In this document: piece after piece, positions 25,801 through 36,292 of the stretch
How the letters are laid out: each line of letters opens with the position of its first letter
Position numbering within the stretch: the first letter of the stretch is position 1
Origin: Phytoseiulus persimilis
Taxonomy: Eukaryota > Arthropoda > Arachnida > Mesostigmata > Phytoseiidae
DNA: 64,000 nt
Reading direction: 5' to 3'
NCBI GenBank assembly: GCA_037576195.1
Contig: CM075103.1
Span: 31,766,723 to 31,830,722 of the forward strand
Translations under genes and position numbers: made by a program
The notes under the pieces: model-generated
What the model was told of the DNA's origin: nothing
What the model saw: only the letters and a program-made list of their open reading frames with translations
Database searches by the model: none

Positions 25801-28800
25801 AGCTTTCTATTGATGAGTATCTAGCGAGGAGTTCGAGTATATGTATTGTCATTCTCGAGAACGCGTTCGGAACCCTCCCCGACGAATGGATCAATAGTTC
25901 CGAAGTATAGCGCGCTGCTGAAGTGTATTCTTGTGGGACATTGAGCCCCTGTAGATTCGGTCAGGCTCAGGAGAATGGAATCTGGTAGCCCCTGCTCGTT
26001 TCTTCGAGGGACTATTCATGAATCCGGCTTCGGACAATGGCTGTGAACTAATCTAATAACGTGAACCCCGTAATAGGAGAACTGTCCCATTTCATTCTAC
26101 CGAAGGCGGGTTTCAAACAAACCGTCGAGAGTCGATCTATCAGAGGGAGTCCCACCATTGTTTCGATCATGTGAACAGGGTTGAACGAGTTTATCAATCA
26201 GGTGTGGAAGGATCACTATAACATGTTCAGTACTTCCGTGGAATCCGCCTGAGCAGGGGGCGAACTTCTGTGATCGTTCACCAAACAAATATTATCAAAG
26301 ATTCACAGCCCAGGGCTCTACGTACACATCACGATAGCGCTCCACTTTCTTGTCTGAAGTTTCTTGTTCTGGGTTCGAGACCCTAATAATAAGTCGGGTA
26401 CTCCTCTATCGACTCCTCAAGGAATCCCTCGTCGGAAGCTCCCCTCCCTTCTCTTTCACTCTCCAACTTTAGTTCTCAACTTCGATCTCTCAGTGATGTA
26501 TGTCGAGTGCAAGCTAAGTGCATGAGCCTCATTACAAATTATCGAGGAAGGATCATTGATAAAGTGAAAAACTGCACCAAAAGCATCGAGGAGGCGGAGA
26601 GAAATTTCTGTGGACGGAGTTCCTGAGGAGTCTTTGGAAAAGTACCCAACTACACGAGTCGTGCCATTACGTCACATAAGTCGAGTTCCCGCGAGAAAGT
26701 ATGTATGGAGCCCGCAACGGCCTCTATTCGTCATGTTTTGCGATTGATCTTGGTGTAACTCTCCTTCAGAACTGTAATGAGTTACGATTCGCAATCAGGT
26801 CTCCCACTTGCGCTGCAATAATAGCAAGAGGATAAACTGAATCCATCTCCGGCGCGAAATAGATCGAGAAAGAACCTATTGCTAGCCCTCAAGCTTTCGT
26901 TTCGTCCACATGTAGAAACAGAGGAATAGGAAGTAACATGTATGGAGAAGAGGAGAATGATCAGGAAAGCAGTGAGAAAAAGAAGAGGGTGTTCGGTGTG
27001 CGATGCTTCGTGCGAGGCTTTGTGTTCATCGACCTGACGGCAGAGAAGAGAGACGCCGTCGACTGCTTCATCGTTAGGGAAAATGCCTTTTTTTCGCTTT
27101 GACAGGAAATACATTATCGCACCCGCTGCCACATCTCACTCCTGATGAAGCAGCCTACCGGCGAACGAACGAGTCGACCGCGCGACCGACCGACGACGTC
27201 TGCTTGATGGTGAGTGAGGCTTGCACGGTACTACCTCCGTTCTATGGAGGACGCTCGGGGGAGGAGTAGAACAATCTTTTACCACTTTCCGCATAAAAGA
27301 ACGAGCAGCTTTCATGATGTGCTGCCTGCCGACTCCAGCCTGACGCTTGTCATCTGAGCCGAGCGAGCACGCTTTCCAGGAACCTTGTTCCCATGTCACC
27401 ATCGAATCCAATGTTTTGAATCTATTGCTTTGAGCATATTTCCTGATCTCTCCTCGCACATAAACTCAGGTGCACCACAAATGGCTCATGTCAGAACTCT
27501 GATTGGGATCCCGGGGTCAGAGTGTGAGATCATCGAGTCGGCAATGATGGGCATAAATTTCTTGGAATCGGTTAACTTGACCCAACCTGGCTTTCAACAA
27601 AAAAAACTGATTTGAAATATAGAGACGTTCACTGAGCGTTGCGTTGAGTCTAAGAACACAAGAGCGCCCTCGTTCGTTTTTGCAACGATCGTAACTCATT
27701 TCGGTTTGGTCAATTTCCCTCTGAAAGAGAGAAGTTCTGCCAATTGCAGGTTGATAATGCTCCTGCTGCTGCTGGTCCCCGCACAAACGAGCGAGTCCGT
27801 GAGCCAGGCTGCCCGCTCGGCCGGCTGGGGCGCGAGTGAAGCCACGCTCGCAGAATGGCCAAACTCAGTTTGATTAAGTGTTCCGCTCGGCGGGAATTCC
27901 CATTGTTTGCGTTTAGTCACGCAGTACACTCCTGCCGAGCTTCATCGCATGCTTCTGCGAAATAAAAACAATGTTGCACAAAGAATCGGGAACACAGCTC
28001 CTCTGGGCTCAACGAGACTGAGGTTCTCAGCAGATTCGAACCTATATTCTTGGGAAACGAGAGTCATTCCGGCGGGATGATTTCCCGGCATTTTCGTGAA
28101 CGATCGCCCGTGGGGAAACACCCTTCGGGTTCCGACGTCCTAAGAGCTGCAAGCGCAGCGGGAGGAGGCACGCAGGACGCCGATTCCGGGGATGGGGCGC
28201 GGAACCCGATTTCACACGCTCACTTTATACGTAAGGGAGCGTCTTTGAACCAGCGCATTCCGGTTTTTAGATTTGCTCATGATCGAATGATTAAAATCTC
28301 CCGGGGTTCTGTAAGTGAACGTTGAGCCTGGGAATATGGCCACGTTTTCGCGCACGACTCACCACCAGCGTTGGCTGACAAGGATCCAGAGCTGACCATA
28401 AACATGCACATATGTGGCTCCCGCGAGAATAGCTCCTCTCACTCGATTGAAGACTGGACATCGTTGACTTAGGTTACTCCACCAAAAACGGGAGCTGGTT
28501 TGAGATTGTGCTCGAAATCTAACAGGATCTCGGTAGCTTCCACATGTATGCTCCGTTTTGCAGGTCAGAGAGGCCTCTTCCAAAGGGCTTGAGGAAAGCA
28601 ACAAACAAGAAGAAGTTTCACTGCTTTTTGATCATAGAGCCGGAACGGAAAACGCTGATAAGCTTCGCCATGCTCTACGAGCTGAAAAAATGGGATCGAA
28701 CGACTCAAAATAAACATGGGAATTTATACCGAGAAAGATAGTGCCCGTTTTTCTCAGAAGAGAGCGCTTGCTCTCAGCAGATCGTGAAGAAAATTTAGCA

Positions 28801-29240
28801 TTTAGTCCGCTCGAAACATACATAAGTCGATTCAATGAAGCTTTGCCTGTACCCAATGAGAGCTGGAATAATTAACGTGATCTGCTGGGAGGGGATCCGT
28901 GAAATTGTCCACCGAAGCACCTTCATGAGAGCTCATACACTCGTTGGGCGGTCGAAGCGTTTGGTTTAGGCTCAGGTGCAACAGGGGCCGAGGGCAGCAA
29001 TCTCGAGAAGCCTAGCAGACGATAAATGCCGAACCTCCGCCAACATCTCGGAATGGAGGAGAGAATCATGTCCCAAGGATCACAGGCTGGTGCAGCCCGC
29101 AGAAATGTTATAGAATCTTGGAGCGGGAACGGCCGAATCGGGCAGTGGGTGTCGCCATCCGTTGTCTCGCGAGACCCTCAATCAACTTGCGGAAACCCTC
29201 AGCTTCGACCCAGGGAAGAGAGATTCCATCAGAGGTCGAG
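22898..29240. other. Gene-poor region; no recognisable protein gene
   Basis: Both strands carry many short open frames, none with a family I recognise. CpG-rich patches occur near 27140-27215 and 27780-27850. The first reads into ATG followed directly by GTGAGT at about 27207 on the plus strand, which could be a 5' exon ending in a start codon. This is speculative. A short ATC-type microsatellite lies at 24094-24143. Confidence 0.4.
24094..24143. repeat. Degenerate ATC/ATG microsatellite
   Basis: An interrupted run of CATCATCATTGACATCATGA-type trinucleotides. It explains the hydrophobic poly-Ile peptide that one open frame shows here; that peptide should not be taken as a membrane segment. 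Confidence 0.7.
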
Positions 29241-29248
29241 TATATGAG
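29241..29248 (+). promoter_or_regulatory. TATA box of the U6 snRNA gene (Pol III type 3 promoter)
   Basis: TATATGAG lies about 24-31 bp upstream of the predicted U6 start, the usual spacing for the TATA element of U6 genes. A PSE-like element would be expected at about 29207-29231, but no consensus can be confirmed by eye. Confidence 0.7.
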
Positions 29249-29271
29249 GTCGAAGAGCGCCATTCCTAAAT

Positions 29272-29374
29272 GTACCTTCGGGTACACATACTAAAATTGG
29301 CAACGATACAGAGAAGATTAGCATGGCCCCTGCGCAAGGATGACACGCAAAATCGTGAAGCGTTCCACATTTTT
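29272..29374 (+). ncRNA. U6: U6 spliceosomal snRNA
   Basis: RNA polymerase III transcript at the catalytic centre of the spliceosome. The invariant parts are present: ACTAAAATTGG, GATACAGAGAAGATTAGC (with the ACAGAGA box), ATGGCCCCTGCGCAAGGATG (internal stem-loop) and ACACGCAAAATCGTGAAGCG, ending TTCCACATTTTT. The 3' half is identical to what I know of insect U6. The 5' stem is short and atypical: GTACC-TTCG-GGTAC. Two bases are missing after it (CACATACTAAAA against the usual CACATATACTAAAA), and one C is inserted in TTGGCAACGATACAG. A correctly spaced TATA box and T-run suggest a working gene rather than a pseudogene. Confidence 0.95.
29370..29374 (+). terminator. Pol III T-run terminator of U6
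   Basis: Five T residues directly at the 3' end of the U6 sequence, the standard RNA polymerase III termination signal. Confidence 0.85.
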
Positions 29375-31289
29375 CATGAAGGTTTCCTGACTGTTCTGTG
29401 TTCGATCTACCGCAGGCGGTGGCGACCCGCATCGACGTGAATGATTGCCACGCCGCTTCCCCTTTCCATCGACGCGTCTGCGAAAACTCCCGGGTTCACT
29501 CACTAGCAGATTCCTCGTTCGGCCGACTTGGTAACAGCTGGGTAGTCTGAGCTTTATGGTTTCAAGTATTTCCTTTTCATATCGACTTACGACAGCGAAT
29601 CGGGACGCTCGTGCCCCGCTTGTCATGCCCGAGAAGCGCCTTCTTGACTCGCAATTCCGCAATGGAATAGAAAGTGCGAGACAGACTATTTTATTCAGAA
29701 TTCTCCCGAGACTAGATCGTAGGTGAATAAGTTCGTCCGAGATGGTCGTCGAGTGTGTGTGGTCAGCATTGCACGTACAGCTCCGCACGCTGAGCCAAAG
29801 CCGTACCGAATTCGTTTCGAGCGGAGGGTCAGAGCGTGGGCGATGGGTCAGATAAGTGCCGCTCACGCTCTCACGATGGTTTCCATGACTACCTTCGCGT
29901 GCCCACGGTATACGTTGGAAGAAATCTCGGAAGGAGAAGGACGCAGCAATCAAGCAGTATGGACGTCGAAACTAGGATATGAATCGTCCTTCAGAACGAA
30001 CTTTTTGATTAGCATCAGGCTCGTCTCATGGGCCCGATTCGTAGACGGGGGATCCTGTATTCCTGTCCTGGAACCGACTCACCGCAAGACGAACATTCTT
30101 CCAACGTGCCGCTGACGAGGCCAATATTCATGCACAGATTGAGCGTTTTGCAAATGCATGTCCGTTCGGCTCCGAGAGGGCCAGGGAGCTGGTTCCCTTG
30201 TCATTCTGAAGAAGAACTCCCCAGCTTCAGATTGCAACGAGACCAATTCTTGCGATTCTACAGCACTCCTCAAACACTGAACTGGATCGGGATGGGATGA
30301 GAATATTCAGCCCTCAATGCATCGAGCTCGTAGACTATTCCACTACACACAATCGATATGAAGTTCAACGGAAATCGCATGACCTGCACAGGGCACCTTC
30401 CCGCAATGTGCGCACTCAGCAGAGGCCGATCACTCGCAGTTCGCCCTGAAGCGTGCTTCCGATTCGATGGAATGAATATTGCGCTGGTGGACTATCCTGA
30501 GCGGGCTCGGTTGACCATCGGATATATTATCGCTGGGCCAAGACCCCTCAGAGATAGGTTCATGGCTTGACCAACCTAAGGCCGCTTGTTGAGTGCCGCA
30601 AAGCAGTGGCTCCTGGGAGTCCCCGCTCCCACGGGTTTCGAGCTGTTGTCCTTCCCTATTGTGAGAGCTTAGAGATATTTCGCTTGACTGAAGGTTTTCC
30701 CACGGTTCCGTATGGTCCGCTAGATCGCTTTGATGGTATCGTGATGTGGACTCAGTCGACGTTCCGCTTTCACGGTTTGCCGTCCCCGTGACACTTCTGA
30801 TTCTTGGAAGGTTCCTCGCTGGAGACAAATATCCGGTTCGGGAATTGTGACTTCCGGATCGATGGCCTTCGGATCCGTCCTAAACTGAAGGCGGTCGTTT
30901 TCGCAAGTCCGCCGAGCTACCCTACGTGCCCTGCATCAGTGTTTGAGATGATTTCTCCTGGAACATATCGTTCGGAGAGAATTACATCCCAAAGCTTCAA
31001 TTTCGGCACAATGTCGAGCAAGCTTGAAGTGCATAATTCATCGTGCTCGTGGGACAGCCACGAGTTCAGACTCTTGCATGCAATGTGCAGAGTTTGAATG
31101 ATATCGAATAATGTATAGCCTCTCCGCAAAACAAACGTTCTCACTTCCGACGATGTTTGCAAAAAGGGCCTACGGGATAAGCGCCCCACCGGAAAAAAAT
31201 CGATTTCTGAAAACTGGAAATGCTGATGTCTCGAGAACCAGTGAGCTACGGCGCCGATAAAAAAAAAAAAACGTGGGTAAAGCTCATGT
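29375..31289. other. No gene recognised between U6 and the palindromic element
   Basis: Open frames overlap on both strands without known domains. A run of 14 A residues lies at about 31258-31271, just left of the palindromic element. Confidence 0.4.
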
Positions 31290-31740
31290 CGAGGGCTATC
31301 GGACGCCGTGGGCAGTTTGAGGGGCCGAGATAGCAACAGTTTAACATCGGCGATGAAGCGGTTCCTTCTCAGAGTTAGCTTGAAAATCAGCATAAAAATC
31401 GATAGAAGTCATCAATCAAGTCATCTACTTGGAAATAATGGTCAGATCGATCCCGAAATCCCCTCCGCAGACCTCGTTAAAGTATGCTCAGATTGTTCTC
31501 AGGATCACACCGTTCCAGACTTGGGAAAGTGGTGCTCGGATCGGGTCCCGGAACCACCCCCATTGACCCTCAGAAGTATGGTGAGTGGGTCAGTATGGTC
31601 AGGGGTGATTCCGGGACCAATCTGAGCATACTTTTCCGAGCCTGGGAGGGGTGATGCCGGGAACAATCTGGGAAAAAACCGCTTCATCCGCCGATGTTCA
31701 ACTATTGATATCTCGGCCCCCGCAAACTCGCATCGAGATG
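31290..31740. mobile_element. Palindromic foldback-type DNA element with internal inverted ~47-bp units
   Basis: Outer arms are inverted repeats of about 60 bp: GGCCGAGATAGCAACAGTTT and ATCGGCGATGAAGCGGTT near 31322-31363 pair with their near reverse complements near 31672-31718. Inside are three forward units spaced about 47 bp, starting near 31441, 31487 and 31534. Each resembles GCTCAGATTGNTCCCGGAAT followed by CACCCC. Two reverse-oriented units follow near 31597-31625 and 31648-31672. No coding capacity is visible. The structure resembles foldback or miniature elements. I could not define a target-site duplication, so the exact ends are approximate. Confidence 0.7.
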
Positions 31741-32770
31741 AAACTTGCCTTGCGAGTAGACGATGGATAGGAGTACTTTCAGCGATACCTGAGAAAGTAG
31801 TCAGCCTTCTCCTTCAGGGTAAAACCAACCAACTTTTCATTTTCCTCGACTAGAGAAGTGGTTTTCGGGACCCGCTGCCTACAGCGTTCGCCTCCGAAAA
31901 GAGCTTCACAACTGGATTAAATTCTAGTTTGATAGGACGAAATTGTTCCGCAGGAGATTTCAATGTTATCAGGAAATTCTTCACAGGTTCGAAAACCATG
32001 TTGATTGCGTCATGTGGAGCTCGCCATGATGATCATCATCACATTCTTGACTCCCCCAAAAACGAAAGCTGGGTTTCGCCCCTGGCTTCGATGACTTTTT
32101 CACGAGTTCGAGACATCTTTTCGATCGGGTTCGCAGGGCATCCGAGGCCTTTCTTGGTGGTGGTCTTCTTCCATCATTATACTTAATTATTCGGATCCTG
32201 TCTCAAGAAAAGGGGTTGCCGGAACATCCCAGACCAGAACTGACCCGCTCCCGCGTTTCAGAGTGGGGTAAGATCCATCGATCGGGAAGTGTATTACTCG
32301 CATCGCAACGGCGGCGCGCGAAAACTCGGCGCCGCGTTCCAGACAATTCAAACTTGGAAACGTCGCGGAACAAACAGCGAGACCACTGGTCAACGCTCCG
32401 ATGACACTCTTACTCAACCTCCTTTGTTCGGGGGCCGCAAGTGAGGCTTGCACGTCGCCAACCGCGCGTGGCCTTTCCCGTACTGTCTCATCTCTGACGG
32501 CACTGTCTCCGCTCTGGCGCAGTTCTGCTTGAGTTTCGGGCAAGGGTCTGAACCTGTCGCGTTTGCGTTAGAGCGGAACGATCTGCATTGCCCCGCCTCA
32601 CATAGAACGGCCTTCATTTCTCAGGGTGGCAATAATCGCTCCAACCTCGGCACTCAGCCCCCCTCGTTCCTTCACTTTCTGTGTGGAGTCGCAGAACGAT
32701 ACCGAACCCCAGGGTCTGAGGTATCTAGACTCCAGATGTGAGTAGGAAGTACGGGAGCAACGGCTAGGGT

Positions 32771-33318
32771 CAAACAAGCCGAAAAAATCGAGCCCCAAAA
32801 GCGTGAGGCCGAAGAGCATGATGACGAAACCCCCCTCTCCAGCAGCGGAGCGGTCGGAACTGGTTTGGCGGGATGGAATTTCTGTGTCGTTTCGTCGATC
32901 TGTACTTTTGTGAGACTCCATTTGATGACACGCACTTGCTGCGAAGGATCAGTGAGCTCGACTCGCCGCTCGGTGCCAAAGCGAGTCCCAGGCACGCCAC
33001 AGGCTCATTGAGGTGATTCGGGAGCACCAATACGTGATATCACCGAACTGTCTCTCCAGTTCTAGCAAGTTGACCTCGGAAACTTCAAGATTCGCGTTCA
33101 GCAGATTGCTCCCTGTAGCAGCTACACCTTTGCTTCGTTCGAACAGGGGACCGTAGATGGGGAACAGCGAGGACGTAAGCGAGGGAGAAGAAGTAGGTAG
33201 GCTGAGCGTCACGAAGCTGCAATTCCTTCTCGCTAAACCAGTCCCGACCGCTCCGCTGATGGGAGGAGAGGTTCTCGGCTTCATGCGTTTCGGGCTCGAT
33301 TTTTCGGTCTCTAGGGTA
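32771..33318. repeat. Inverted duplication: two ~100-bp diverged arms about 320 bp apart
   Basis: The left arm (about 32780-32890, plus) and right arm (about 33205-33318, minus) share AATCGAGCCC near one end. They also share AGCGGAGCGGTCGGNACTGG followed by TTTNGCG. In matching frames both encode SGAVGTGLA, so the source was probably a protein-coding or mobile sequence. No recognisable family. Confidence 0.65.
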
Positions 33319-34215
33319 TACACCGGGAGCAACAACCGCTTCCAACGATCAATCCATGAGCAATCAGCTCTGTTCCGATTCACGAGGTAGGAGTATCTAC
33401 GTTCCACACTCGCTGAATAGCCCTGCTCAGTCTAGAAGATTCGGAATGAATGCTCGAGACTGGAAGTGGAACGGATCAGTCCTCAGGGGTATTTTTCGTC
33501 AGCGAAGTTGCATGCGATCGTCTCCGAATTCCTCAGGGAGCGCGGGTGATCGAGGTTTTCGAGATTCAGCTCATTTTGAAAATTTCGCAAACAGCTTGTC
33601 GTAAACATCAATATCCTTTGGTCTACGATGTCTGTCAACGGCTCTCTCATTTTTTCTCGATAAACCGCGCTGAGTGATTCAATACTTTCTCACGTATCAT
33701 CATGGCATTTGCGTCAATTGGAAAGAACGTCTTACGACCGTATATCGAGAATTCGGGGCTGTATCCGTTCCCAGTGTGAATAGTTCGGTTGTCCTCCTGG
33801 GCTGCTACTGTATCAATGAGGGGCGGCGATGACTTCTTTGGGTTCTGTCCGCTTAACAGGGCAGCGCAATCGGTTCCCGATCCCTTGGCCCACTCGTTCA
33901 ACGAGTCCATTCGGAGCGGCATGGTCAACGCGGGTTCGATTTTACGGATTTCAAACGCATCAACTTTCCCTTGATCCGTGCTTGGACACTCTGTATACTA
34001 ATGGGTACTCTACGAAAACCCTTTTCTTTTCGCGATGGATCCAACTCCATTCGCGAGCTGGTATATACGAGTCGGGCAAGTTCGAGCCGTTCGGAGTCGA
34101 CGAATCGTGTTTTTTGCTGTCGACATGCGCTTGAATTTCGCCAGAGCTGGAGTAAACACTGGAGTTCTGTGCTGCCCGGAGTGTCTTTCCGCCGTCCTCC
34201 ACATCCTGAGCCCTG

Positions 34216-34964
34216 TTGGCCACATCCAGGGGCTTCCTAAGCAGGCACTGCAGAGGAGCTTCTAACGATGTGGCTCAGCTCCGGATTCAGCACACTCTCC
34301 CGGTCCTCTCGCGTCAACGAAGAATTCGGCGCCAGTTGAACGAAGTGCTTGCATTCACGGAGCTTCACGGACCAGCTGGTCGGATCAGTTCCTGTATCCG
34401 GAGCATATTAACTGTTCCCGTAGCTCTGGTTCGCATTTCCCGCCGCAAACAGGCCCCCTCGACCGGGATTCCGGCAGAAAAAAAAGTCTCCAGGTTCTGT
34501 TTCCAAGAAACAAGGAAGGAAGTTGAAGACGAAACCGCAAACAAATGGCAGAGGAGATGGGACGGCGCGAAGAACGGTCGATGTGCGCACAAATGTATTC
34601 CGAATGTGAAGGAGTGGTACCAACGAAACCGCGGCGACCTGGATTACTACACCACCGAGGCACCTACTGGGCATGGAGATTTTTAAGCAAACCTCTCAGG
34701 AATTGGGAAGGCTCCAACACCAATCTGTGTCCACTGTCAACCCGGTGAAGATGACACCGTTGATCACACTCTGCTGCACTGCGATGCATTGCGAGAGAGA
34801 GGGACCTCACCGGTGCAAGTGAAACACCCGAACTCATCGATTTCATCGAGAAAATGATGAGCGGCGAAGAAGAATGGAAAAGAATCTCCAGTTTCATCAG
34901 AAAAGTCATGTCGAAGAAGATAGCGCTAGGAAGAAGAAGATTGACAAAAGTAGGCCTCCCATGA
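34216..34964 (+). pseudogene. 3' fragment of an R1/TRAS-like non-LTR retrotransposon polyprotein (dead)
   Basis: From about 34495 the frame shows the conserved end of R1-clade pol proteins: ETANKWQRRWDGAKNGRCAHKCIPNVKEW in short blocks, then YYTTEAPTGHGDF. A Zn-knuckle-like CVHC ... DHTLLHCDAL follows. An in-frame TAA at 34684-34686 interrupts the TGHGDF...L region. A frameshift near 34800 moves the last part to a frame ending in a Lys/Arg-rich tail and TGA at 34962-34964. Reverse transcriptase motifs are absent, so the copy is 5'-truncated. The part from 34216 to 34490 is open but only weakly similar. Confidence 0.82.
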
Positions 34965-36186
34965 GACATCCCAAACCCTGAAAATCAAAGTATAGTACAT
35001 AGAAATCGATATCATAATATCTCAGGGAACATCGACATCGAGTAAAGTGCGACTGTCAGGGATTCGGAAGTGATAGACAAATCGAAAATCTGGCTCCCCG
35101 GTCCCTCACAGCGGCGATACGAGGTTTTAGTGGATCCACCACACTGACAGGGCAAAGGACTCATCCCATCCCTGGTGTCCGAATGGATTTCCTCAGACTC
35201 CACGTTGACAAAAAAGCGCATTTCTGCGCTAAAAAAAGGGTCTGTTTCCACGTTGGGGCTCGAAGGGACGAATCAAGCAAACGATCCGACTCGGGCAAAC
35301 GTTCTAATCCAAGCCCGAGTTGGCATCGAGGAGATTAATTGTGAGAACGAGTCTCGACCTGGACGTTCGTCCGCGGTCTGAGATCAGAGGTTCGTGTCGC
35401 GTCACGAAGAGACGATGTGATCGAATTCGCGGATCAGTCGGAGCTCGCTCCGCCGACGTTCTTTTTCCTCTCCTCCTAAACTTCATCGAGCAAAGTGGTC
35501 GTCCGCGCGGATGCCTGTGTTTGACAACATGACATGCTTCCCGAGCGCGGCGTCGTCGTCTGTCGTCCCTTCCATATATTTAGGAGATCAACCGTGAAAA
35601 ATGGGACCTGTGGACCCATCAACTGTCGCTAGGTCTGTGTCGCAATCCAGGCGGAGAAACAAACACTGACCAGGCCGACATCCGACGGAGCGGCACGGCA
35701 CTGATTCGATTCGGCAGATTCGATGATCTACGGGAGAATGGACAGGGTCTAGCAAGAGAAGGGCGCTCGGCAAATATCCTCGGGAATCCATAGAGACAGC
35801 GCGTCGCAGACCCCGCTTTTGGTGTAAGCACCTCGGTAGGGTTGGAATTTCCGGGAGGTCTTCTGCAAGAGCAGGAGCCCTGATCTCACAGATCACCCGC
35901 GTGCGTTCCACCCAGAATAACCGTCGATCACTTGGACGCCCATAGCTTGTTAGTGGGCGCTCTTCATCCACTTCCAACGAATCAGTGGCCAGTGCTAACA
36001 TTTCAAGGCGTCAATGCGAAGCGCGAGACATCGAACGCGCCGCGCCGCGTTCTCTCTGTGGGACCAGAACCTCTGCGGCACGCGACCCCATCTTCGCGAT
36101 GAAACCGTTAACCTGATTGAACTTATCAGCAAATATCTCTCCCAGTACGGTGGACGCACGGAGCTGATCCGGCGGTCTATTCGAAG
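34965..36186. other. No recognised gene downstream of the retrotransposon relic
   Basis: A minus-strand frame at 35251-35012 (includes PLPCQCGG) and another at 36001-35588 are open but match no family I know. No poly-A tail follows the retrotransposon fragment. Confidence 0.35.
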
Positions 36187-36292
36187 TCTACGAGAAACTA
36201 CGAGACCATCTTCGAGGATCCACAAGACCGCCTAAATGGGTCTACATGAGCCTATAAGACCGTCTACGAGGCTCTACGGGACCTTCTGCAAT
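36187..36292. repeat. Degenerate 11-bp tandem repeat
   Basis: About ten units resembling GTCTACGAGAC follow one another with a period of 11 (sometimes 10) bp, with a hint of a 22-bp double unit. Examples are GTCTACGAGAA, ACTACGAGACC, GTCTACATGAG and CTCTACGGGAC. Confidence 0.6.

Noticed and set aside
29318-29953. 211-codon minus-strand frame
   Set aside because: It runs through the antisense of the U6 gene and has no recognisable domain.
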